From the NCBI RefSeq assembly GCF_016765655.2, contig NZ_CP086106.1:2476501-2540500 (forward strand): 64,000 bases of DNA, read 5' to 3'. A model generated the notes under the pieces. That model saw only the letters and a list, made by a program, of their open reading frames with translations, was not told the origin of the DNA and searched no databases. Made by a program: the position numbers and the translations under genes. This stretch comes from Skermanella mucosa (GTDB lineage: Bacteria > Pseudomonadota > Alphaproteobacteria > Azospirillales > Azospirillaceae). Below are positions 36,143 through 45,879 of this stretch, piece by piece (position 1 is the first letter of the stretch; every line of letters starts with the position of its first letter).

Positions 36143-37245
36143 GCCGCCTTCGCCTTGACCCGCTCGATGCGCTGGATCATTTCCAGGTCCCGTTCGCCGG
36201 TCCGCCAGTCCTCGTAGGGGCGGACCGTCCGGCGCTGGGACCGCGCGACCCTGACCTTCTCGGCATGGAGGTCGGTGGTCGCTTCCCGTGTCGGAACCAG
36301 CGGCAGGACGCGGAAGATGTCCTCCATCGCCTCGCACTGCTCCTGCAGTTCCTTCCCCTCCGACTCGGCCCAGCAGGCCACCACGTAGTCCCATCCGTCG
36401 AGCAGCCAGGCAAGCCGGATCGACAGGTCGCGGACGTGCGGCATCTCCCGGTGCCAATGGGACAGCAACGGACCGATATCCATCAGCTTGCCGTTGAACG
36501 CGGCGAGCACTTCGTGGCCGAGATCGATCGTCAGGCCCGCGACGTCGGCGCAGAACCGGCCGACCGGCGCGCTCTCCTCCGGAGCGGTTCGCGACCATTC
36601 CGTCATCTTGTCCCGGCAGGCCGACAGGTCGGCGACGCGGCGGCGGAGCCGTCCCGGCCTGGGCGCCCGTTCCAGGCCGATCGGGCAGATAGCGTCGCTG
36701 AGTTCCTCCACCCGGGCGAACAGTTCCGTCGGCGTCAGCTTCAGGCTCGCCGCCGCCCGTGCCATCAGGCCGCGCGCCAGCAGTTGCCCCTGCTCGGTAT
36801 CGAGGCCCGCCGTCAGGATGTCCGCGCTGTCCAGCCCGACCGCTTCCAGGATGCCGACGATCAGCATGTAGTTCGCCAGGGTCCGGTGATTCTCGTCCTC
36901 CCGGAGAGCGGCATCGGCGGCCGCCGCGGCGGGAGGGCCGGCGAGGCCGGTCCGCGCGACCCGCAACGACGCGGCCCGGACCTCGTTGGGCGAACAGACC
37001 GGCTCCTTGACGATCAGGCGATGGAGGCAGCGGTCATGCACCGTCATCGACACCATTTCCGGTACCGCCTTCCAGGGAATGACATAGATGCCCTTCCCGG
37101 CGGAAAAGCTCGGCACCAGCACCTCCAGCCTGTCCCGATCGTCCTTCCTGATACGGGTCTGGGACAGCATCGGTGTGGTGAATGAAACCGCCGTGCCCCG
37201 CTCCTCAAAGGTCGACGGGGCGAATTGTACCGCCTGCCTGCTCAC
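36139..37245 (-). CDS. Hypothetical protein, first gene of an unknown operon
   Basis: A 368-residue soluble protein, not recognised. The N-terminal part (about 35-95) reads RKDDRDRLEVLVPSFSAGKG and YVIPWKAVPEMVSMTVHDRC. The middle is helical with AREEL-like stretches (LKLTPTELFARVEELSDAI), and the end is basic (RSQRRTVRPYEDWRTGERD). No catalytic motif is evident. It is coupled by ATGA to the 452-residue gene. It lies 77 bases downstream of trpEG on the same strand and has no obvious link to tryptophan synthesis. Confidence 0.85.
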   Translation of the reverse strand: MSRQAVQFAPSTFEERGTAVSFTTPMLSQTRIRKDDRDRLEVLVPSFSAGKGIYVIPWKAVPEMVSMTVHDRCLHRLIVKEPVCSPNEVRAASLRVARTGLAGPPAAAAADAALREDENHRTLANYMLIVGILEAVGLDSADILTAGLDTEQGQLLARGLMARAAASLKLTPTELFARVEELSDAICPIGLERAPRPGRLRRRVADLSACRDKMTEWSRTAPEESAPVGRFCADVAGLTIDLGHEVLAAFNGKLMDIGPLLSHWHREMPHVRDLSIRLAWLLDGWDYVVACWAESEGKELQEQCEAMEDIFRVLPLVPTREATTDLHAEKVRVARSQRRTVRPYEDWRTGERDLEMIQRIERVKAKAA

Positions 37246-37322
37246 GTCGTAGATCCTGCCTGGGCCGATCCTTCGGGATGTGGAACGGATGGCGGGGACG
37301 GTCCCGCCGCCGCGGTGCTCCG

Positions 37323-39566
37323 TCAGACTGTACAGGCCAATGTTTCTGCTAGTCCAGAAGAGGTAGGCCGATCGGCCGAATTTTCGGCCAGGTGTTGCCC
37401 GTCTGCGGATATGCCTTCGACCACCGCGCGGATCAGTCGCAGCCCCACGTCGTCCTCGACCGACAGGATCGACTCCGGGTGGAACTGGACGGCGGCGAGG
37501 GGAAGGCGCCGGTGCTCGATCGCCATGACGACGCCGTCCTCGGTGACCGCGGTCACCTCAAGTTCCGCGGGGAGGGAGGCCCGGTCGGCGTACAGGGAAT
37601 GGTACCGGCCGACGCCGAATCCTGCGGGCATTCCCGTGAACAGCCGCCCGCCGGTCACCCGCACGCGCGACGGCTTGCCGTGCATCGGCTCCTCCAGCAC
37701 GCCCAGCCGTCCGCCGAAATGCTCTACCATTCCCTGCAGGCCGAGGCAGACGCCGAACACCGGCACGCCCAGGTCCAACGCCTTGCCGAGGGTCGCGGAG
37801 ACATCGAAGTCCACAGGCCTGCCGGGGCCGGGCGACAGCACCAGCAGGTCGGGCCGGCATGCGGCCATGCCGGCCCGCGCGGCGTCGGCGCGCAAGGTCG
37901 TCACCTCGGCACCGGTCTGCCGGAAATAGTTGCCCAGGGTATGGACGAAGCTGTCCTCATGGTCCACGAGCAGGATCCGCTTTCCGGCACCCGGCCGCAC
38001 CGCCGGTGCGCCTGCGGGCACTCCGTTGCCGGCCGGCCGCCGGATGGCATCGAACAGGGCCGAGCCCTTCAGCCGGCATTCGGCGTCCTCTGCCTGCGGA
38101 TCGCTGTCGTAAAGCAGCGTGGCGCCGACCCTGACCTCGGCGATCCCGCGATGGAGACGGATCGTGCGTAGCGTCAGCCCGGTGTTCATGCCGCCGTCGA
38201 AGGTCAGGCAGCCGATCGCGCCCCCGTACCAGCGGCGGGGAGAGTTCTCGTTGTCCTCGACGAACTGCATGGCCCGCCGCTTCGGCGCGCCGGTCACCGT
38301 GACCGCCCAGGCATGGCTAAGGAAACCGTCGAGCGCGTCGAATCCCTCGCGCAGCGTTCCCTCCACATGGTCCACGGTATGGATCAGCCTGGAGTACAGC
38401 TCGACCTGGCGGCGGCCGATCACCCGCACCGAGCCGGGCTCGCAGATCCGCGACTTGTCGTTGCGGTCCACGTCGGTGCACATGGTCAGTTCGGCCGCGT
38501 CCTTGGCGGAATTCAGCAGGGTCAGGATCTGCGCGGCGTCGCCGATCGGATCGGCGCCCCGCGCGATGGTGCCGGAGATCGGGCAGGTCTCGATCCGGCG
38601 TCCCTCGACGCGGACATACATTTCCGGCGACGCCGCCACCAGGAACTCGCCGTCGCCCAGGTTGATCAGCGCGCCGTAGGGCGACGGGTTGGCCCGGCGC
38701 AGCCGGCGGAACAGGGTGGCCGGACCGCTGGGCGAGGGCTCCGCGAAGACCTGGCTCAGCACCGTCTCGAACAGGTCGCCCCGCTTGAAGGCTTGGCGCG
38801 CCCGCTCCACCGCAGCGGCATAGCCGCCCGGCCCGTGGTCGCATGACGGCAGTCCGGAGGCACCGGCCGGCGGCGTGGCGTCGTAAGGGCAGGGGGCGGT
38901 CGTCCGGGCCAGCCCGTGGGTCCGCTCGCCCGCCGCGGCGAACTCGTAATGGTGGATCGTCGCGGTGGCCGTGACATGGTCGACCACCAGCACCTCGTCC
39001 GGCAGGTACAGCACCATGTCGCGCTGGTCGCAGGCCCGCTCCAGCCGACGCCGGATCGGCTCGAATTGGAAAGCCAGATCATACCCGAAGGCGCCGTACA
39101 GGCCGAGCCTGCGGTCCTCTGCCGACTCGAACAGGCCGGACACCGCCCGCAGCACCGAGAAGACGGAGGGTTGCCGGCTGCGTTCCTCCTCGGTGAAGCC
39201 CGGCGTCGCCTCCCGTACCCGGCACTGGATCAGGCCGGGTGCAGTTTCCAGCCGTTCCAGGGCTTGCAGGTCCGCCAGCGCCTCGCAGATGGCGCGGAGC
39301 AGCACCCGGCCGCGCGGGTTCAACGCCTCGATCCGGACGTCGCGGTCGCGGGCGGTCAGCATCACCGGCGGGTCGACGAACCCCAGGTCCCACCGGGTAT
39401 AGCGGCCGGGATAGTCGAAGCTGGACGACAGCAGCACGCCGCGCCGCCGCTCCAGCGCGTCCACCAGAGGTTCGACGGCGCCGTCGTAGGGCTGCGGGAT
39501 CAGCCGGCGCTCGACCTGGATGCCGCCGCGCGTGCGATAGGTGAGGGACTTGGGAAGCTCTGCCAT
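37323..39566 (-). CDS. trpEG: Anthranilate synthase, fused TrpE-TrpG
   Basis: First step of tryptophan synthesis: chorismate plus glutamine to anthranilate. A 747-residue fusion as found in rhizobia and Azospirillum. The TrpE part (about 1-520) shows FETVLSQVFAEP, CPISGTIARG, CTDVDRNDKSRICEPGSV and AVTVTGAPKRRAM. The glutamine amidotransferase part (about 555-740) shows VDHEDSFVHTLGNYF, the catalytic Cys in FGVCLGLQGMVEHFGG and the His-Glu in VQFHPESILS. The upstream region holds a Trp-rich leader peptide and an attenuator. It is monocistronic in appearance; the other trp genes are elsewhere. Confidence 0.97.
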   Translation of the reverse strand: MAELPKSLTYRTRGGIQVERRLIPQPYDGAVEPLVDALERRRGVLLSSSFDYPGRYTRWDLGFVDPPVMLTARDRDVRIEALNPRGRVLLRAICEALADLQALERLETAPGLIQCRVREATPGFTEEERSRQPSVFSVLRAVSGLFESAEDRRLGLYGAFGYDLAFQFEPIRRRLERACDQRDMVLYLPDEVLVVDHVTATATIHHYEFAAAGERTHGLARTTAPCPYDATPPAGASGLPSCDHGPGGYAAAVERARQAFKRGDLFETVLSQVFAEPSPSGPATLFRRLRRANPSPYGALINLGDGEFLVAASPEMYVRVEGRRIETCPISGTIARGADPIGDAAQILTLLNSAKDAAELTMCTDVDRNDKSRICEPGSVRVIGRRQVELYSRLIHTVDHVEGTLREGFDALDGFLSHAWAVTVTGAPKRRAMQFVEDNENSPRRWYGGAIGCLTFDGGMNTGLTLRTIRLHRGIAEVRVGATLLYDSDPQAEDAECRLKGSALFDAIRRPAGNGVPAGAPAVRPGAGKRILLVDHEDSFVHTLGNYFRQTGAEVTTLRADAARAGMAACRPDLLVLSPGPGRPVDFDVSATLGKALDLGVPVFGVCLGLQGMVEHFGGRLGVLEEPMHGKPSRVRVTGGRLFTGMPAGFGVGRYHSLYADRASLPAELEVTAVTEDGVVMAIEHRRLPLAAVQFHPESILSVEDDVGLRLIRAVVEGISADGQHLAENSADRPTSSGLAETLACTV

Positions 39567-39643
39567 GGTCGTGGTTTCCTTCGGGGCTCGCGATTCCAGG
39601 TGCCGCGACGGAGACCGAACGGAACTACCACGTCCTCTCGCTG

Positions 39644-39677
39644 AAAAGACGAAGGCCGCCCGGAACCCGTGGCGGCC
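39644..39677 (-). terminator. trp attenuator terminator
   Basis: On the minus strand GGCCGCC (39671-39677) pairs with GGCGGCC (39654-39660), followed after six bases by TTTT. An alternative partner, GGGCGGCC just after the leader stop codon (near 39715-39722), can pair with the first arm to form the antiterminator. Next to it CGGGC can instead pair with GCCCG within the leader coding end. This is the full set of competing hairpins expected of transcription attenuation. Confidence 0.75.
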
Positions 39678-39725
39678 TCGATGTCGATCACAGTGATCGT
39701 CAATGCATGAGGGTTGGCCGCCCGG

Positions 39726-39776
39726 TTACACGGGCCACCACCAACGCTGCGCTGCTGTGACGACGAAGCTGTTCAT
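39726..39776 (-). CDS. trpL: trp operon leader peptide TrpL
   Basis: A 16-codon frame reading MNSFVVTAAQRWWWPV-stop, with three tandem Trp codons just before the end. It lies about 160 bases upstream of trpEG on the same strand and directly before competing hairpins and a terminator. Ribosome stalling at the Trp codons when charged tRNA-Trp is scarce would favour readthrough into trpEG. No strong Shine-Dalgarno is visible. Confidence 0.88.
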   Translation of the reverse strand: MNSFVVTAAQRWWWPV

Positions 39777-39852
39777 GCCGACGACGGTGACATGGCGTCC
39801 GGGAACGGTCAAGCGCCATTCCGACGCTGCCGCCGCCCGACGAGCCGGCCGG

Positions 39853-41337
39853 TCATCCCACACCCTCGACCGCCGTTCCCGTGACCGCTCCCGCTTCGCC
39901 CTCGCCTGCCTGGGTGAACAGGTAGGGGACGAAGCTGCGGTGATGCTCGTTCACCGTCAGGTGGCTGCCGATCGGCGGGAAGGCCCGCTGCTGGCAGTCC
40001 TCGCGCTCGCAGATCCTGCAACTCACCCCGATCGGGACGGCGGCGTCGGCGTTGCTGATATCCAGCCCGGCCGAGTAGACGACCTCGGACGCGTAGGCCG
40101 CCTCGCAGCCCAGGCCGATGGCGAACTGGCGGCTCGGCTTCAGGTAGGCCCCGGCCCGTTTCGTTACGCTGCGGGCGACGCAGATATAGGCGACGTTGTC
40201 CGGCATGCGGGCGAGCTGGACCAGGATCTTGCCCGGCTGGGCGAAGGCCTCATGGACGTTCCACAGCGGGCAGGCGCCGCCGAACCGCGCGAAGTGGAAC
40301 CGCGTGGCGCTGTGCCGCTTGGTGATGTTGCCTGCCATGTCCACCCGGACGAAATAGAACGGCACGCCGCGGGCTCCCGGCCGCTGGAGCGTGCTGAGCC
40401 GGTGGCAGACCTGCTCGAAGCTGACCGCGAAGCGGCTCTGGAGCTGCTCTATGTCGTGGCGGACGGCCCTGGCCTGCGCGGCGAACGCGCGGTAGGGCAT
40501 CACGAGCGCGCCGGCGAAATAGTTCGCAAGCCCGACGCGGCAGATCGACTTGGCGTCCTCCGTGGTGAAGTTCGCCTCGGCGATCAGCTGTTCGATCGTC
40601 TCGCTCTGGCCCAGAAGCGCGATCTGGTGCGCCAGATGGAAGGCCCGGCTCGGCCCGCTCAGCAGGGCCGACAGGAACAGCGTGCCGCTCGCCGAGTCGT
40701 AGCGCCGCATCGCCGTCTCGCCGTCATGGTCGGCGACGATCCTGATCCGCACGTCGTGGCGGGCCTTCAGGTGGTTCATCAGGTCGGTCTGCATGTCGGC
40801 CGGGCGGAAGCCCTCCTGCTCCGACAGCTTCTCCGCGGCCTCGTCCAGGGGGCCGACATAATTGTTGGAATAATGGAAATAGTCCCGCACCTCTTCGTAC
40901 GGGAACTGCGGCCCGGCCAGCGCCTGACCGCGCTCGTGGCTCGACAGGGTCTCGGCCAGCGATTGGACCCGCTCCTGGAGCTTCTGGTAGGCCTGGTGCA
41001 GAACCAGTGAACGCCGCGCCAGCTCCGGCGAGGCGGCAGCGGCGTTGCGCAGCTCCGACATGCCGATCGGCCCGCCGGCGAACAGCGGGTCGGCGAGCGC
41101 CTCCCGCAGGTCGGAAACCAGCCGGGCCTCCTCGTCCTCCACGAATGTCGCGAGATCGATCTCGAAAATGGTCCCGATTCGCAGCAGAACGGGCAGCGTC
41201 AGCGGGCGCTGATTGTTCTCGATCTGGTTCAGATAGCTCGGCGACAGTTCCAGCAGTTTCGCAAGTGCTGCCTGCGTCAATCCGCGCTGTTCGCGCAAAC
41301 GGCGCAGCTTGTATCCGAGAAAAAGCTTCTTTTGCAT
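39853..41337 (-). CDS. pccR: PccR/ScfR-type XRE regulator of propionate metabolism
   Basis: A 494-residue regulator. An N-terminal Xre/Cro helix-turn-helix (YKLRRLREQRGLTQAALAKLLELSPSYLNQIENNQR, given here in part) is followed by a degenerate IrrE/ImmA-like domain (about 160-270, AFHLAHQIALLG) and a C-terminal ScfR/DUF2083 domain with cysteines (GVSCRICEREDCQQRAFPPIG). In Rhodobacter sphaeroides and actinobacteria such proteins sense acyl-CoA and switch on propionyl-CoA or methylcitrate genes. It diverges from pccB, which supports that role here. The symbol follows this analogy. Confidence 0.85.
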   Translation of the reverse strand: MQKKLFLGYKLRRLREQRGLTQAALAKLLELSPSYLNQIENNQRPLTLPVLLRIGTIFEIDLATFVEDEEARLVSDLREALADPLFAGGPIGMSELRNAAAASPELARRSLVLHQAYQKLQERVQSLAETLSSHERGQALAGPQFPYEEVRDYFHYSNNYVGPLDEAAEKLSEQEGFRPADMQTDLMNHLKARHDVRIRIVADHDGETAMRRYDSASGTLFLSALLSGPSRAFHLAHQIALLGQSETIEQLIAEANFTTEDAKSICRVGLANYFAGALVMPYRAFAAQARAVRHDIEQLQSRFAVSFEQVCHRLSTLQRPGARGVPFYFVRVDMAGNITKRHSATRFHFARFGGACPLWNVHEAFAQPGKILVQLARMPDNVAYICVARSVTKRAGAYLKPSRQFAIGLGCEAAYASEVVYSAGLDISNADAAVPIGVSCRICEREDCQQRAFPPIGSHLTVNEHHRSFVPYLFTQAGEGEAGAVTGTAVEGVG

Positions 41338-41355
41338 ACTAATATACGCCGAAAA

Positions 41356-41456
41356 TTCGCAAACTTCGCAGTCTTATCATCCCTTTCGGCGAAGCTTTTT
41401 GCAAGTTCGCTCTTTTGTTACGGGACAATCATTGCAACCCTGCCAAGGATGCAAAT
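41356..41456. promoter_or_regulatory. Probable PccR-type operator region before pccB
   Basis: Between the regulator and pccB several related half-sites occur: TTCGC at 41356 and 41365, GCGAA at 41389, TTCGC at 41406, and TTGCAA- or TGCAAA-like words near 41431-41456. Regulators of this family bind paired TTGCAA-like half-sites. The assignment is by position and resemblance. Confidence 0.45.
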
Positions 41457-41587
41457 AAGGTGCGCTGCTGCTCTCGGGTGCCGAAGGCGGGGCTCAGGCG
41501 CATGGGTTGCCATCGCTTGGAGCGCGGTTGTGCAGGGCACCGACCCGGGGCGCGCGGGCGTGGATTGAACGGGGGAAACGACGGATC

Positions 41588-43120
<1,533 letters not shown>

Positions 43121-43133
43121 AGGCGCGACCACC

Positions 43134-45119
43134 ATGTTCTCCAAGATCCTTATCGCCAACCGTGGTGAGATCGCCTGCCGCGTCATCAAGACCGCCCGGC
43201 GCATGGGCATCAAGACCGTCGCCGTCTATTCCGAGGCGGACGCCGCGGCGCTGCATGTCGAGATGGCCGATGAGAAGGTCCTGATCGGACCGGCGCCGTC
43301 CGCACAGAGCTATCTGGTCGCCGACCGCATCATCGAGGCGTGCAAGCGCACCGGCGCCCAGGCCGTCCATCCCGGCTACGGCTTCCTGTCGGAGAAGGCG
43401 GAGTTCTGCGAGGCGCTCAAGGCCAACGGCATCACCTTCATCGGGCCTGACGTCCGCGCCATCGCGGCGATGGGCGACAAGATCGAGTCGAAGAAGCTGG
43501 CCCACGCGGCCGGCGTCAGCACCGTCCCCGGTTACCTGGGCGTCATCCCGGATGAGGACGACGCGGTCCGCATCGCCAAGGACATCGGTTACCCGGTGAT
43601 GATCAAGGCGTCGGCTGGCGGCGGCGGCAAGGGGATGCGCGTCGCCTGGAACGACGAGCAGGCCCGGGAAGGCTTCCGCTCCGCCCGGAACGAGGCGCGC
43701 TCCAGCTTCGCCGACGACCGCGTGTTCGTCGAGAAGTACATCGAGCAACCGCGCCACATCGAGATCCAGGTGCTGGGCGACGCCTTCGGCAACACCCTGT
43801 ACCTGGGCGAGCGCGAATGCTCGATCCAGCGCCGCCACCAGAAGGTCATCGAGGAGGCGCCGAGCCCCTTCATCGACCCGGCGACCCGCAAGGCGATGGG
43901 TGAGCAGGCGGTGGCGCTGGCCAAGGCGGTGGAATACAAGTCGGCCGGAACGGTCGAGTTCATCGTCGACGCCAACCGCAACTTCTACTTCCTGGAGATG
44001 AACACCCGACTCCAGGTCGAGCATCCGGTGACGGAACTGGTCGTGGGACTGGACCTGGTCGAGCAGATGATCCGCGTCGCCGCCGGCGAGAAGCTGAAGC
44101 TTCGCCAGGAGGACGTCGAGTTGAACGGCTGGTCGATCGAGGCCCGCGTCTATGCCGAGGACCCGACCCGCGGTTTCCTGCCCTCAACCGGCCGGCTGAC
44201 CCGCTACGTCCCGCCGGCGGAGGACGCGCACACCCGCGTCGATACCGGCGTCTATGACGGCGGCGAGATCAGCATGTTCTACGATCCGATGATCGCCAAG
44301 CTGATCAGCCGGGGCGCCGACCGCAACAGCGCGATCCACCACATGCGCGAGGCGCTGGACAAGTTCCAGATCCGCGGCGTGGCCCACAACATCAGCTTCC
44401 TGTCGGCGCTGATGAACCATTCGCGGTTCGTCGAGGGCCGCCTGACCACCAACTTCATCGCCGAGGAGTTCCCCGACGGCTTCCACGGCCTGTCGCTCGA
44501 TACCGACACCAACGAGCGGCTGATGGCGGTCGCCGCCTCCGTCCAGCGCAAGGTTGAGGAGCGGGCAGCCACCATCAGCGGCCAGATGCCGGGAGCTCGC
44601 CACAAGGTGGCACGGGACTGGGTGGTGCGGACCGAGCGGACCAACCATCCCTGCACGGTCGAGGCGGTGGACGACGGCTACGACGTGTTGTTCGGCGACA
44701 AGCGGTTCGAGGTCCGCTCCGACTGGGAGATCGGCCAGCCGCTGTGGACCGGTACGGTCAACTACCGGCCCTTGTCGATCCAGCTGGACCGGGTCGGCAC
44801 CGGCTACCGGCTGATCCATGCCGGGGCCGAGATGAAGGCACAGGTGCTGAGCCCCCGGGCCGCCCAGCTCGCCGACCTGATGCCCGTCAAGCTGCCGCCC
44901 GACATGTCCAAGTTCCTGCTGTCGCCGATGCCGGGCCTGCTCGCCCGCGTCGCGGTCGAAGTGGGGCAGGAGGTCAAGGCCGGCCAGGAGCTGGCGGTCG
45001 TCGAAGCCATGAAGATGGAGAACCTGCTGCGCGCCGAACAGGACGGCAAGGTGGCGAAGATCCACGCGGCTCCGGGCAGCAGCCTCGCCGTGGACCAGAT
45101 CATCATCGAGTTCGCCTGA
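43134..45119 (+). CDS. pccA: Propionyl-CoA carboxylase alpha subunit
   Basis: Biotin carboxylase plus biotin carrier, 661 residues. The N-terminal carboxylase (1-445) has SAGGGGKGMRVAW, ERECSIQRRHQKVIEEAPSP and MNTRLQVEHPVTELVVG. A linker (BT) domain follows at about 460-590, and the C-terminal carrier domain has the biotinylated lysine in VEAMKMENLLRAEQ (about residue 625). It works with PccB to make methylmalonyl-CoA. Biotin supply may be met by bioY, 25 bases downstream. Confidence 0.97.
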   Translation: MFSKILIANRGEIACRVIKTARRMGIKTVAVYSEADAAALHVEMADEKVLIGPAPSAQSYLVADRIIEACKRTGAQAVHPGYGFLSEKAEFCEALKANGITFIGPDVRAIAAMGDKIESKKLAHAAGVSTVPGYLGVIPDEDDAVRIAKDIGYPVMIKASAGGGGKGMRVAWNDEQAREGFRSARNEARSSFADDRVFVEKYIEQPRHIEIQVLGDAFGNTLYLGERECSIQRRHQKVIEEAPSPFIDPATRKAMGEQAVALAKAVEYKSAGTVEFIVDANRNFYFLEMNTRLQVEHPVTELVVGLDLVEQMIRVAAGEKLKLRQEDVELNGWSIEARVYAEDPTRGFLPSTGRLTRYVPPAEDAHTRVDTGVYDGGEISMFYDPMIAKLISRGADRNSAIHHMREALDKFQIRGVAHNISFLSALMNHSRFVEGRLTTNFIAEEFPDGFHGLSLDTDTNERLMAVAASVQRKVEERAATISGQMPGARHKVARDWVVRTERTNHPCTVEAVDDGYDVLFGDKRFEVRSDWEIGQPLWTGTVNYRPLSIQLDRVGTGYRLIHAGAEMKAQVLSPRAAQLADLMPVKLPPDMSKFLLSPMPGLLARVAVEVGQEVKAGQELAVVEAMKMENLLRAEQDGKVAKIHAAPGSSLAVDQIIIEFA

Positions 45120-45144
45120 ACGCGCTCCCCTGAAGGACAGTGAC

Positions 45145-45735
45145 ATGAAGTCGTATTCCCCGACCCACCCGACACTGCTCGGCACGCTGGCACCCGGCGG
45201 AAGCCTGATCCGCGCCGCCGGGTTCGCGCTCGCCGGCAGCGTCCTGCTGGCCCTGTCGGCCAAGGCCCAGGTGCCGTTCTGGCCGGTCCCGATGACCCTG
45301 CAGAGCCTGGTCATCATGATGCTGGGCATGGCCTATGGCAGCCGGCTCGCCGTGGCGACCGTCCTGCTCTACCTGGCCCAAGGCCTGGCCGGCCTGCCGG
45401 TGTTCGCCGGCGCCGGAGCCGGGCTCGCCTACATGACGGGGCCGACCGCGGGCTACCTGATCGGCTTCGTCATGGCGGCCGGCCTGATCGGCTGGCTCGC
45501 CGAGCGCGGCTGGGACCGCAGCCCGCTCAAGGCCGTAGCGGCCATGTCGATCGGCCACGCCCTGCTGTTCATCCCCGGCGTCACCTGGCTCGCCGTGCTG
45601 TTCGGGATGGACAAGGCCGTTGCCGTCGGCCTGACGCCCTTCGTCGCCGCGACGCTTCTGAAGACCGCCCTGGGCGCCCCGCTGATGCACGCCGCCTGGA
45701 CCGTGGTCGCCCGCCGGTCGCAGAATTGGGGCTGA
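45145..45735 (+). CDS. bioY: Biotin transporter BioY
   Basis: Membrane S-component that binds and imports biotin, 196 residues with about six transmembrane segments. Family signatures: FALAGSVLLALSAKAQVPFWPVPMT near the start, GLPVFAGAGAGLAYMTGPTAGYLIGF in the middle and a conserved LLKTALGAPL near the end. The location 25 bases after pccA, whose product needs biotin, explains its presence. No BioM or BioN ATPase gene is adjacent; solo BioY proteins are known to work. Confidence 0.95.
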   Translation: MKSYSPTHPTLLGTLAPGGSLIRAAGFALAGSVLLALSAKAQVPFWPVPMTLQSLVIMMLGMAYGSRLAVATVLLYLAQGLAGLPVFAGAGAGLAYMTGPTAGYLIGFVMAAGLIGWLAERGWDRSPLKAVAAMSIGHALLFIPGVTWLAVLFGMDKAVAVGLTPFVAATLLKTALGAPLMHAAWTVVARRSQNWG

Positions 45736-45879
45736 TCGGGCACGGGAACGCGCCTCCGCCAGGGGGCGCGTTGCTGCATGCTGCGGCACGTGACCGCATG
45801 GCCCGTCGCCTGTTCTGATACGATACCGTTCCGAAGACACCGTCGAACAAGACGCTTAGCCGCCCCGGAGGATTGTCCC

